DNA of 64,000 nucleotides from Herpetosiphon aurantiacus DSM 785 (GTDB lineage Bacteria; Chloroflexota; Chloroflexia; Chloroflexales; Herpetosiphonaceae). The notes below the pieces were generated by a model. It saw only the letters and a program-made list of their open reading frames with translations, ran no database searches and had not been told where the DNA came from. Shown in pieces: positions 17,579-25,133 of this stretch (its first letter is position 1; every line of letters starts with the position of its first letter). The stretch lies in contig CP000875.1 of assembly GCA_000018565.1 (NCBI GenBank), forward strand, positions 1,751,199 through 1,815,198, given 5' to 3'. The translations under genes were made by a program, and so were the position numbers.

Positions 17579-18220
17579 ATGCAAACACCATCGAAACTGG
17601 CCTATATTCCGTTGTTTAATCTTGTGAAATGGTGGCAAGCCCTCAATATGTTGGTTGTTGGCTCTGATCGGCTTGGCGCAGCGATCGTTGAGGAGTATCG
17701 AGCAACTGCTACCCATGATTTTCTGCGCTATCTGCAACACAGTGGCTTGATCAGCGAATTACGGCATAGCTGCGCTGATCTACGCTTTTTTATTGGGCAA
17801 CAGCTACCAACAGGTTTAGAAAAACCAAATCCTGATTACCATGATCTTTTGGAATTGCTTTCGACAGAGCTGGGCTATTTTTGGAATGAGCATCCGCCGC
17901 AAGCGCCTCGCCCCAATCATGCCACTCTTCCACTCTATAAATTATGGCAATGGTGGCACACGTTGACCATGATTGTGGCAGCTTTTGAGCAATTGCCTGA
18001 CCAGACAGAAGCCAGCGATCAAACCTTGAATGAGCAAGGCTTGATCGATTATTTAACCCAAACTGGCTTATTTTTAGCCTGTGGCCAGATTCGCTACGAT
18101 TTAAACATAGTGCTAGCGCAGCACGATTTGAGTTTTAGCAACCCATATGAACTTGATCATGCTGGCTTGTTTGGCCAAATTGCTGTCCGTTTGGGTTATG
18201 CTTGGCAGGCTCCGCAATAG
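17579..18220 (+). CDS. Unknown protein with an internal duplication
   Basis: A 213-residue protein of no family I recognise. It consists of two similar all-alpha units of about 100 residues. Unit 1 begins YIPLFNLVKWWQALNMLV, and unit 2 begins LPLYKLWQWWHTLTMIVA. Both continue through an aligned L-x-Y-L-x-x-(S/T)-G-L segment (FLRYLQHSGLI and LIDYLTQTGLF) and end near a GYFW/GYAW motif. No signal peptide or clear membrane span is present, and the Trp pairs suggest a buried core. GAGG lies 8 nt before the ATG; a GTG three bases upstream is an alternative start. It stands alone between a terminator and the convergent kynA gene. Confidence 0.75.
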   Translation: MQTPSKLAYIPLFNLVKWWQALNMLVVGSDRLGAAIVEEYRATATHDFLRYLQHSGLISELRHSCADLRFFIGQQLPTGLEKPNPDYHDLLELLSTELGYFWNEHPPQAPRPNHATLPLYKLWQWWHTLTMIVAAFEQLPDQTEASDQTLNEQGLIDYLTQTGLFLACGQIRYDLNIVLAQHDLSFSNPYELDHAGLFGQIAVRLGYAWQAPQ

Positions 18221-18232
18221 GCAACTAGTTAA

Positions 18233-19015
18233 TTACAAATCGGCACGAATCGCCCACAAATCGGGGAAGAATGGCTTGATCGTGCTGGCAAGATAGGCCG
18301 CACCGCTTGAACCACCAGTGCCTTGTTTCATGCCAATCGTGCGTTCCACCATTTTAACATGGCGATAGCGCCACTCCTGAAAGCCCTCGTCGAGGTCGAT
18401 CAACCGTTCGCAGAGGTTGCTGACCAAAGGATTTTGGCGATACACCGTGATCAAGATCGTTTGAATTGCGGGTGATGCTACAAGCGATTGGGTGACATCA
18501 CGCCCGATTTGCTCGCTGGGAATCGCATAGCCATTCAGCTGTAGATAGTGTAAAAAGCTATCCCACAGGCTTGGTTCTTGGTAGCGCTGTTCGAGCCGTT
18601 CATGGCTTGGTAATGCGGCAAAATGTTGCAAAATTGCTGGGCGTTTGTAGCCGAGCACAAACTCAATTTCGCGAAATTGCAATGATTGAAAACCGCTGGC
18701 CGATTCAAGCGAGCCACGAAAGGCATTGAATTGCAGGGGAGTCATGGTTTCCATCACATCGACTTGGGCCACGATAGTTTTGAGAATGGTCAAAATCCGG
18801 CGGATGCTTTGGTTGGCGCGGCCTGTATCGTTGGCTCGCAACAGATCGCACAAATAATCAAGTTCGTGCAAAATTTGCTTAAACCACAACTCATAAACCT
18901 GATGAATCACGATGAACAATAATTCATCATGTTCGGGGCCATGGCTGCGGGGCGTTTGTAAATTCAACAGTTCGTCAATTTTTAAATAACTAGCATAGGT
19001 TAAGGCCTGAGACAT
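18233..19015 (-). CDS. kynA: Tryptophan 2,3-dioxygenase
   Basis: A 260-residue heme enzyme that opens the indole ring of L-tryptophan to N-formylkynurenine, the first step of the kynurenine pathway. Family motifs are all present: the distal-pocket helix HDELLFIVIHQVYELWFKQ with the active-site His, the RGSLESASGFQSLQFREIE segment, and the heme-ligand/substrate region YRHVKMVERTIGMK followed by GTGGSSG. The length is close to the usual 260-280. AAGGAG precedes the ATG. No kynureninase or formamidase gene is adjacent, so the rest of the pathway must be elsewhere or absent. Confidence 0.95.
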   Translation of the reverse strand: MSQALTYASYLKIDELLNLQTPRSHGPEHDELLFIVIHQVYELWFKQILHELDYLCDLLRANDTGRANQSIRRILTILKTIVAQVDVMETMTPLQFNAFRGSLESASGFQSLQFREIEFVLGYKRPAILQHFAALPSHERLEQRYQEPSLWDSFLHYLQLNGYAIPSEQIGRDVTQSLVASPAIQTILITVYRQNPLVSNLCERLIDLDEGFQEWRYRHVKMVERTIGMKQGTGGSSGAAYLASTIKPFFPDLWAIRADL

Positions 19016-19088
19016 GGCACACTCCTTGGATGCGGCGTTTCAATTGGGGTTGCGGCGCAAGTTTAACACAGGCCTTGATCGTCGTCTA

Positions 19089-19127
19089 CAAAAAACCACC
19101 ACCTGGCAATCAACCAAGCGGTGGTTT
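19089..19127 (-). terminator. Terminator of the trefoil/beta-helix gene
   Basis: Read on the minus strand, AAACCACC (19127-19120) and GGTGGTTT (19100-19093) pair across a 19-nt loop, followed by TTTG. It lies just after the stop of the 19143-21347 gene. Confidence 0.7.
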
Positions 19128-19142
19128 GGGCTACAAAGCGGA

Positions 19143-21347
19143 TTAATTCGGGTAATTGGTTACTTTCGGAGTGTAGGTGACATTTGGTTGGGTTGAGCCA
19201 CCAGTATTATTAATCACGTTGCTAATGCCGCCATTGGCCCCAATTGCCACTGAAATCATGTTGTGAAAGCGAACATTGAGGTTGTTTGGTGCTTCGATGG
19301 CCCGAGCTAGCCAGATGTTAGGGTTGGTGAAAACGCTGTAAATGCCGAGTCCCCAAGCTTCGTGGCTGGTTACATTATCGGCAACTTTGTATGAGGCCCA
19401 ACCGTTGACTCCCGCTGCACTGCGCCAGCTATCTTGAGTTGGCGGATCGTAGGGAATTTCCGATTGATAGAAGTAGACGCGGCCACCATTGCCTTGCCAA
19501 AGTACCTGATATTGTTGATAGTGTTCGACAAACAGGCCGTAGATCGTGACATTATTGCCATTGACGATCACTCCATTGGCACCTGTATTGCTATTCCAGG
19601 CCACGCCGTCGCCGTGGTCGGCCCGCCAAACCCAAGTATGGTCAACAATCGTGTCGTGGCTATTAATTCGGAAGCTGGTTGAGGCTTTGCCAGCGGCGGC
19701 CCCACCAACGCGGAAAATCACGTCGTGCAAGACAATTGGGTTGGCAGCATGGCTAGCATTACTGCCATTTGGCCCAACTTCCAGCAAAACTGGCGAGTTA
19801 ATCAGGCCTGCATCAAACAATACGCCAGCGATCGTCACGCCATCAACATCAGCGACAGTCATCGCGGCCAAGCCCGTGGTTGGGCGCAAGGTTGCAAAGC
19901 CCAAGCCCAACACCACCGTATTGGGGTTATTCACGCGAATCGTATCATTTAATGCATAGATTCCAGGCGTAAACAATAGATGTTTGCCTGCGGCTAATTG
20001 GGCATTGATCGTTGCGGCACTATCGCTTGGTTTGGCGATAAAGAATTGGCTCATGGCGATGGTCGTGCCTGGCGTTGAGCCACCAGCCCATGTGATGCCA
20101 GTGCTGTTGGTGCGCAACGAGGGAACCCGCACGCCCCAATTGCCAGCAGCATCGACGGTGACAAATGGCTTTTCACGCACAATCGGGGTTTGGGCAATTT
20201 TGGTGTATGGTGGGTTGGGCCAACTGCCTGCTGGCGGGTTGGTCACGCCAACAAACACCATATTCCAGTTTGAGCCAGTCCAGCTGCCCCATTGGGTATT
20301 GCGCGAAATCCATTGTTGCTGGGTGCCAGAGTTGACGTTGCCATCAACTAAGACATCCGACATCCAGCCGCCGCTCGACCAACCATTATTTTGATTGAGT
20401 TTCATATTGCCGCGAATGTGCATTCGGCGGAATGGCACAGCCTGCGAGACTGCCCATTGCATCGTGCCATTCGAAGGCGTAATCGCAAGGCCTTCAGCGC
20501 CGCGCCAGAAATTACAGGTAGCATTATCGTTGCCCAAGTAGGCATTTGAATAAACATTACCGTTGATGTTGACGCTATCCGGCGATGCGCCAACGCCCAG
20601 CAATTGGGTATAAAAGCCAACCGGAATGTTCAAGCCGTTATAGGTGCCAGGTTTGAACATCAAGGTATAGCGAGCTGAGCCAAATTGGCTATTTTGCTGA
20701 ATGCCATAGACATTGTTGATTTGAGCTTGAATCGAAGCAGTTGACATCGATGGATCAAACATCAATACATTCGGGCCAAAATCGGGGGTTGTGCCCGGCG
20801 GGGTGGTTGGGTTAGGCGTTGGATTTGTGCCAACCACGCCCCAATTGAAGGTTTCCCAGCCCGAAGCTGTTGGTCGGTTGGCAACCAATGGTGCGTGGGT
20901 GCCAAGATTAAGATCGCTGGAAACGAAATTATTATTGCCAATCGAGCGTAATTGCACTTGGCCTGCCGTAACATCGACCCATTGAAATTGTTCCCAACCG
21001 CTAATCGTGTTACGGTCGGCAACGAGTGGTGTGTTAGCAAAATTTTGATCAGCTGAAACAAACTTGCCAGTCGCCAACGCCCGCAGGCCAACATAGCCAT
21101 TGCCAGCATCAACCACCTGAAACTGTTCCCAACCATTGGCAGTATCACGATCAGCAACCAAGGGCGAATTGGCCCCGCGATTGGCATCGGCTGAAACATA
21201 TTTCCCACTTGAAATTGCCCGCAACCAAATCGTTTGTCCAAGCGGGGCGGCGGCAAATGCCGCTTGAGGAGCCGTCGTGATAAAGGTAAACAAAATGCTA
21301 CAGGCTAAGCCAACTGCGGCCAATTTACGCCAAAAATGAGTATCCAT
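19143..21347 (-). CDS. Secreted fascin-like beta-trefoil plus parallel beta-helix protein
   Basis: A 734-residue exoprotein. The signal peptide has cleavage near AAFAAAPLG (about residue 33). Three consecutive fascin-type beta-trefoil repeats follow (about 36-170), each with the pattern LRA-I-x-x-(G/N)-K/N-(Y/F)-V-S-(A/S)-D and ending GWE-x-F. A Pro/Thr linker leads to two beta-helix-forming halves that start FGPNVLMFDPSMS (about 195). Later motifs include ATCNFWRGAEGLA and TVVLGLGFATL. The C-terminal half resembles pectin-lyase-fold GH55-like enzymes. Proteins of this type are sometimes labelled adenylyl cyclase in databases, for which I see no basis. It is likely a glycan-active or -binding secreted protein. 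A strong promoter and a 32-bp palindrome lie upstream. Confidence 0.85.
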   Translation of the reverse strand: MDTHFWRKLAAVGLACSILFTFITTAPQAAFAAAPLGQTIWLRAISSGKYVSADANRGANSPLVADRDTANGWEQFQVVDAGNGYVGLRALATGKFVSADQNFANTPLVADRNTISGWEQFQWVDVTAGQVQLRSIGNNNFVSSDLNLGTHAPLVANRPTASGWETFNWGVVGTNPTPNPTTPPGTTPDFGPNVLMFDPSMSTASIQAQINNVYGIQQNSQFGSARYTLMFKPGTYNGLNIPVGFYTQLLGVGASPDSVNINGNVYSNAYLGNDNATCNFWRGAEGLAITPSNGTMQWAVSQAVPFRRMHIRGNMKLNQNNGWSSGGWMSDVLVDGNVNSGTQQQWISRNTQWGSWTGSNWNMVFVGVTNPPAGSWPNPPYTKIAQTPIVREKPFVTVDAAGNWGVRVPSLRTNSTGITWAGGSTPGTTIAMSQFFIAKPSDSAATINAQLAAGKHLLFTPGIYALNDTIRVNNPNTVVLGLGFATLRPTTGLAAMTVADVDGVTIAGVLFDAGLINSPVLLEVGPNGSNASHAANPIVLHDVIFRVGGAAAGKASTSFRINSHDTIVDHTWVWRADHGDGVAWNSNTGANGVIVNGNNVTIYGLFVEHYQQYQVLWQGNGGRVYFYQSEIPYDPPTQDSWRSAAGVNGWASYKVADNVTSHEAWGLGIYSVFTNPNIWLARAIEAPNNLNVRFHNMISVAIGANGGISNVINNTGGSTQPNVTYTPKVTNYPN

Positions 21348-21465
21348 TCAATTCGTTCCTCCGTGGATAGAACCCAGTTTCATCCTCGAAAACAGCTATC
21401 CGACACTGCGCTAGGCGAACTTGTGGAACGGTGACCTGCTCACGGACAAATAAACAACGATAAAA

Positions 21466-21497
21466 AATCGGTATCGTTTCCGGAAACGATACCGATT
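21466..21497 (-). promoter_or_regulatory. 32-bp perfect palindromic operator
   Basis: A perfect inverted repeat of 16 bp per arm. Each half reads AATCGGTATCGTTTCC into the centre at 21481/21482. It overlaps the 3' side of the -10 box and covers the predicted start site of the secreted-protein gene. An extra half site (AACGATA) lies at 21456-21462. The shape suits a LacI-family or similar dimeric repressor; no such gene lies in the window. Confidence 0.8.
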
Positions 21498-21525
21498 ATA
21501 TTAATGGAATTTAAAGGTTTGTCAA
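21495..21525 (-). promoter_or_regulatory. Promoter of the trefoil/beta-helix gene
   Basis: Read on the minus strand, TTGACA (21525-21520) and TATAAT (21500-21495) are both perfect hexamers, separated by a 19-bp spacer that is longer than ideal. The start lies about 120-148 bp downstream and has GGAGG before the ATG. Confidence 0.75.
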
Positions 21526-21554
21526 GCCCTTAATATTATTAATAAGTATCCAAT

Positions 21555-22211
21555 TTAAGTTGGGGTATTAATTGCACAGCAGGCGAGGAACCGATCGAGG
21601 GCCGCTAAATCGCCTTGGATGTGCATCAAACCTTGAGCAACTGCTTGTTGCGGACTGATTGCACCTTGCAAGAGCTGCAAATAAAGCTCGATTGTCGTGT
21701 GGATAATCGCATCAGGTTGTTGGCTTGGGCCTTGCTGAATGTGTAATTGGCCATGATCAATCGTGATACTCAGCAATTCGCCATCGACATGCCATTGATA
21801 ACTTGCGCGAAATTGAGCCAACTCGGGGCGAAAAAAAGTTTTGAGGGTCAAAGCATATGAGCCAATCGTCAAAATATGCACATGCTCGCTGCTTGCAGGC
21901 ACAAATTGGCTGCCCCATTTGCCCAGCTCGATCAACGTTGGCTCAAGCCCACGGCCTAAATCGGTTAGGCCATAGACCGTTGATCCTGCTGGAGGAGCCA
22001 AGACTTGGCGCACGATCATGCCATGCAGTTCAAGATGTTTAAGCCGTTCAGTCAAGAGATTGGTGCTAATGCCAGGCAAGCCGTTCAGTAAATCTTTAAA
22101 GCGGCGCGGCCCAGCCACCAACTCACGAATGAGCAGAATCGTCCAACGTTCGCCGAGCAGTTCAAGGGCATAGGCTAGCCCGCAATATTGGTTGTAGCTG
22201 CGATTATTCAT
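21555..22211 (-). CDS. HxlR-family transcriptional regulator with C-terminal SCP2-like domain
   Basis: A 218-residue protein from the ATG at 22211; a TTG eight codons upstream is an alternative. The N-terminal HxlR winged helix (about 8-100) is typical: YCGLAYALELLGERWTILLIREL, then RRFKDLLNGLPGIST and LTDLGRGLEPTLIELG. The C-terminal ~110 residues resemble an SCP2 sterol-carrier-like domain, a fusion known for some HxlR regulators and usually taken as a ligand sensor. It is divergent from the RibD-like reductase gene, with a 13-bp palindrome between them, suggesting it controls that operon. Confidence 0.85.
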   Translation of the reverse strand: MNNRSYNQYCGLAYALELLGERWTILLIRELVAGPRRFKDLLNGLPGISTNLLTERLKHLELHGMIVRQVLAPPAGSTVYGLTDLGRGLEPTLIELGKWGSQFVPASSEHVHILTIGSYALTLKTFFRPELAQFRASYQWHVDGELLSITIDHGQLHIQQGPSQQPDAIIHTTIELYLQLLQGAISPQQAVAQGLMHIQGDLAALDRFLACCAINTPT

Positions 22212-22259
22212 AAACGTGCTGCAAGTCTGCTTCAAAAAAAGAATTCTTGATTAAGTATA

Positions 22260-22302
22260 CCTGAAATTCAGGCTTGACTTTTTGAAGTAAGGCTTATAAA
22301 AT
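22260..22302 (+). promoter_or_regulatory. Divergent regulatory region with palindrome and promoter
   Basis: CCTGAAATTCAGG (22260-22272) is a perfect palindrome around a central A. It abuts TTGACT (22274-22279), which is followed after 17 bp by TAAAAT (22297-22302). The arrangement places a dimer-sized operator directly against the -35 of the reductase gene. Confidence 0.6.
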
Positions 22303-22339
22303 AGAAAATGTGTTCTACTGTTGTAAAGGGAATCTACGA

Positions 22340-22876
22340 ATGGGTAAGATTGTATTAGCAATGTTTGTTTCGCTCGATGGTGTGGTCGAAAATCCAGGTT
22401 GGTCGATGCCCTATTGGTCTGATGATATTTCGGCTTTCAAAGCTGAAGAATCGGCTGAATGCACGGCGCTGCTTTTAGGCCGCGTGACCTACGAGGGTTT
22501 TGCCAAGGCTTGGCCCGAATCCAAAGATGAAGGCGCTGAACATATGAACAACTTGGTGAAATATGTGCCAACCAACACGCTTGAGCAGCCTGAGTGGAAT
22601 GCGACTTTCTTGAAGGGCGATGTCATTGCGCAAATTCGCCAATTGCGCGAAGAACAAAATTTGTTGATTTATGGCAGCACGGTTTTGGCCGATAGCCTGC
22701 TTAAACACAATTTGATCGACGAATATCGCCTGTTGATCTACCCAGTCGTGGTCGGCGAAGGCCAGCGTTTATTTCATCCAGGCACAACCGCAACCCTCAA
22801 ACTCGTAGAAACCCGCACTATGAGCACTGGCGTGGCGATGTTAAAATATCAACGGATTGAGCAAGCCGCAGAGTGA
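22340..22876 (+). CDS. RibD C-terminal/dihydrofolate reductase-like protein
   Basis: A 178-residue protein of the RibD_C/DHFR-like family: KIVLAMFVSLDGVVENPG at the N-terminus, LLLGRVTYEGFAKAWP and LLIYGSTVLADSLL in the NADPH-binding half, and LIYPVVVGEGQRLF near the end. These proteins are NADPH-dependent reductases whose substrates are mostly unknown. The ATG at 22340 follows AAAGGG. The upstream in-frame codons are not used by the family. It is divergent from the HxlR regulator and is followed after 6 bp by the DUF2277 gene. Confidence 0.85.
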   Translation: MGKIVLAMFVSLDGVVENPGWSMPYWSDDISAFKAEESAECTALLLGRVTYEGFAKAWPESKDEGAEHMNNLVKYVPTNTLEQPEWNATFLKGDVIAQIRQLREEQNLLIYGSTVLADSLLKHNLIDEYRLLIYPVVVGEGQRLFHPGTTATLKLVETRTMSTGVAMLKYQRIEQAAE

Positions 22877-22882
22877 GGCCGT

Positions 22883-23152
22883 ATGTGTCGCAATATTCGC
22901 CCGTTGTTTAACTTTGAGCCACCAGCCACCGAGGCCGAAATTGAAGCCGCTGCGCTGCAATTTGTGCGCAAAATTAGCGGCTTCAACCAGCCTTCGGCAG
23001 CCAATCGTGAGGCCTTTGAGGCGGCGGTTGCGGCAATTACGGCCAATACCCAAATGCTCCTAGAAGCATTGCAAACAAGCACTCCCGTCAAAGATCGCGA
23101 AGCCGAAAAAGCTAAGGCGCAGGCACGCAATGCACAGCGCTTCAGCAAATAA
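22883..23152 (+). CDS. DUF2277 domain-containing protein
   Basis: An 89-residue protein matching DUF2277 along its length. It has the invariant start MCRNIRPLFNFEPPATEAEI, the FVRKISGF core and a C-terminal RNAQRFSK tail. Its function is unknown. It is almost certainly co-transcribed with the reductase, six bases upstream. Confidence 0.85.
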   Translation: MCRNIRPLFNFEPPATEAEIEAAALQFVRKISGFNQPSAANREAFEAAVAAITANTQMLLEALQTSTPVKDREAEKAKAQARNAQRFSK

Positions 23153-23200
23153 TCATCATGTTAAGCATGCCATGTTACGTCCAGTTTTGATTAACTGGGC

Positions 23201-23761
23201 TTAACGGCGTGGTCGTGGCTTGCTGGTGGTTGGTGGTTTGGGCTTGGTTGGCCGACTCGTCGCTGCTGGTCGTGATGGACGGCTCGGTTTAGCGGTGGCT
23301 CTTGGGCGGCTAATTGCTGGCCGTTGGGTTGCATATGGGCGCTGGGTCGGCAGAATCGTCGGCGATGGTGCAACCATTGCTTGTTCCCAAGGCAATAGTG
23401 CTTGTTGCTGGGCCGATAGCTTGAACAAACTGGCATGCATCCAACCTTGATAATCGTTAACTCGTACCTGATACCACAATTGATCGGCACTATTCTGTTG
23501 CGCGATAATAATGATCGCAGCTTGAGCATCAACTGTGGTGATGATATCGGCATTAGTGCTTGGGTCGGCACGTAGGTTTGATACTGCACCAACTGAGCCA
23601 ACCAAAGGTGTTGCTGCTGGCGGAATTGATGTTGGGCGCGGGGTATTCTGCATAATTACCGCTTGGGGAACTGAGGTTGAGACGAGCCGCAATGGGGCTT
23701 TGGTCTGCCCACAACCAACCAAAATTAATAAACCAATCCCCAGAAAAAGCTGTTGCCGCAT
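23201..23761 (-). CDS. SH3b-domain lipoprotein with basic Pro-rich tail
   Basis: A 186-residue protein. The lipoprotein signal ends at the lipobox LILVGC (about residue 17). A Pro/Thr-rich linker leads to a bacterial SH3 domain (about 53-115; VSNLRADPSTNADI ... WYQVRVNDYQGWMHASLF). The last ~60 residues are a low-complexity Arg/Pro/Thr/Lys tail (TSRPTKPKPPTTSKP) that would carry strong positive charge and could bind wall polymers. It is probably surface-attached by lipid with the SH3 domain touching peptidoglycan; this is inference. Confidence 0.8.
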   Translation of the reverse strand: MRQQLFLGIGLLILVGCGQTKAPLRLVSTSVPQAVIMQNTPRPTSIPPAATPLVGSVGAVSNLRADPSTNADIITTVDAQAAIIIIAQQNSADQLWYQVRVNDYQGWMHASLFKLSAQQQALLPWEQAMVAPSPTILPTQRPYATQRPAISRPRATAKPSRPSRPAATSRPTKPKPPTTSKPRPRR

Positions 23762-23835
23762 AAAACCCTGATATCTCTAAACAGATGATTCGTGAAGGCT
23801 GTACGCCAGTTTTGTCAGAATCGTTACTAACTCAG

Positions 23836-23862
23836 CCTTCGTGCCCTTCGTGCTCTTCGTGG
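23836..23862. repeat. Three tandem 9-bp CTTCGTG units
   Basis: CCTTCGTGC, CCTTCGTGC and TCTTCGTGG follow one another directly, upstream of the 23946 gene. Read on the other strand this is the CACGAAG repeat type often seen between genes in filamentous bacteria. Confidence 0.6.
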
Positions 23863-23945
23863 ATCAAAGGCCAAGCCTAAAACAAACTTCTGCCAACAAT
23901 CGTCCTAGCATTAGCCTAGATCAGGCGCTGTCAAAGGAGATGTCG

Positions 23946-24848
23946 ATGGAAAAACCCTTAAATTATGTGATTTCGTTGCCAGAGCGCACGCTTCGAGCGA
24001 GCGCAGCCTTGGTTGGTGGCTTGGTCAACGAGGCCAGCAATGTGATCGTTCCCAAGAGTTTGCGTAATACGCGGCTCTATCAAGTGACCTTTGATCGTTT
24101 ACTGCGAATTACGATTGAGTTGATTGGCGATGTGCCGAATGTTTATGCTGATCAAAAAATGAGCATCGAAGAACTGACCAAACGCAAATTAGCGGGCAAT
24201 GCGGTTGAATTGGTCGGCTTTTTGAGCCTTGGTTGGTCGCCATTGTGGCTTTTAGCTGCTGCTTCGGATGTGACGAGCGGCACCAGAACTTATTTGGCAG
24301 CGTTAGTTGGCGAGTTGCAACAACGCCAATTATTGCCAGCTGAAGCTAACATCAACTCGGTCGATGCGTTGCTCGAAAGTTTGGAAGGAACCTCAGGTAT
24401 TGCTGCCGATGCGGTTGATCTGCCGCCACTTGATGTTTCAGCCTTGCGAACTTCGTGGGAAACGATCAAAGCCAATGCTAATAGCTTGCCCGAACCAACT
24501 GCTTTGGCCGATACCTTTGATCAATTACGCGAAACCGCTCGCACTGAAGGTCAATCATTGTTGGATGTTTCAGCAGTCGTGGCGACTGGTGCATTACAGG
24601 CAGGCTGGAGCTTGGGCAATACGCATATTTTTGAGTATTACCGCGAAGCCTTAACTTCGATTCAAAAAGAAGGTTTGCTTGAATTTGCGCGGCGTGTAAC
24701 CACTCCCTATTTTTCCCGCGCAGCCAAGCATTTTGACCCCAACGAAGAAACCTATACCGATCGCTTTTTGAATCAGTTGGATGCATCACAACCACCAGCA
24801 CAGCCCCAAGCAACCGAGATACCCATCGTCAATGAAGAACCAAAGTGA
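23946..24848 (+). CDS. Unknown conserved-looking helical protein
   Basis: A 300-residue protein that I do not recognise. The ATG at 23946 is preferred over the longer open frame because AAAGGAG lies 6 nt upstream. The N-terminal third (RTLRASAALVGGLVNEAS) and a hydrophobic run at about 75-110 (LVGFLSLGWSPLWLLAAAS) suggest membrane contact. The remainder is helical and acidic, ending in a Pro/Gln-rich tail. No catalytic motif stands out. It is monocistronic, followed by a repeat hairpin. Confidence 0.7.
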   Translation: MEKPLNYVISLPERTLRASAALVGGLVNEASNVIVPKSLRNTRLYQVTFDRLLRITIELIGDVPNVYADQKMSIEELTKRKLAGNAVELVGFLSLGWSPLWLLAAASDVTSGTRTYLAALVGELQQRQLLPAEANINSVDALLESLEGTSGIAADAVDLPPLDVSALRTSWETIKANANSLPEPTALADTFDQLRETARTEGQSLLDVSAVVATGALQAGWSLGNTHIFEYYREALTSIQKEGLLEFARRVTTPYFSRAAKHFDPNEETYTDRFLNQLDASQPPAQPQATEIPIVNEEPK

Positions 24849-24850
24849 GG

Positions 24851-24898
24851 TTCCCGCACCCCAACCCCTCTCCCGTTGAACGGGAGAGGGGCTTTTCG
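24851..24898. repeat. Dispersed palindromic repeat, also terminator-like
   Basis: A CACCCCAACCCC block runs into a 12-bp stem (24865-24876 with 24880-24891) closed by a TGA loop and followed by CTTTT. The same CACCCCA-CCCCT module with a GC-rich hairpin recurs inverted at 59098-59140. It probably also terminates the 23946 gene. Confidence 0.7.
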
Positions 24899-24979
24899 CT
24901 TGGTGATTTCCTCTTACTCGCTCGGCGGCAGCGGAGGCTGCGGGCAAGGAAATTGATCGTCAAGCCTCAAACGTAGCCC

Positions 24980-25085
24980 TATTAAATCATCCACTTTTGT
25001 ATTAATTAAAGTAATAAAAAATGTATTAATAAACCATGATTTAGCGCTTGACAATGGGCTAAAACGCGGCTAGCATACATTAACT
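24980..25085 (+). promoter_or_regulatory. mtlR promoter/operator module (copy A)
   Basis: TTGACA at 25048-25053 sits in GCTTGACAATGG followed by CTAAAACGC. This whole stretch, together with TTAATAAA upstream and TAAATCATC further up, recurs in front of mtlA at 26681-26785. The -10 is weak, as expected for an activator-dependent promoter. Confidence 0.7.
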
Positions 25086-25133
25086 CTCTGATTGTAGGGA
25101 ACCTATTTCGCTCTACGACTATGGGGTAAACGT

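Noticed and set aside
20762-21256. 164-codon ORF on the same strand as the trefoil gene in another frame
   Set aside because: It is a shadow of the repeated trefoil coding sequence, with low-complexity composition and no start signal.
19143-21347. Adenylyl cyclase, a label sometimes given to similar proteins
   Set aside because: There is no cyclase motif; the protein has a signal peptide, trefoil repeats and beta-helix segments.
23836-23862. CRISPR-like repeat
   Set aside because: The units are 9 bp and directly adjacent with no spacers.
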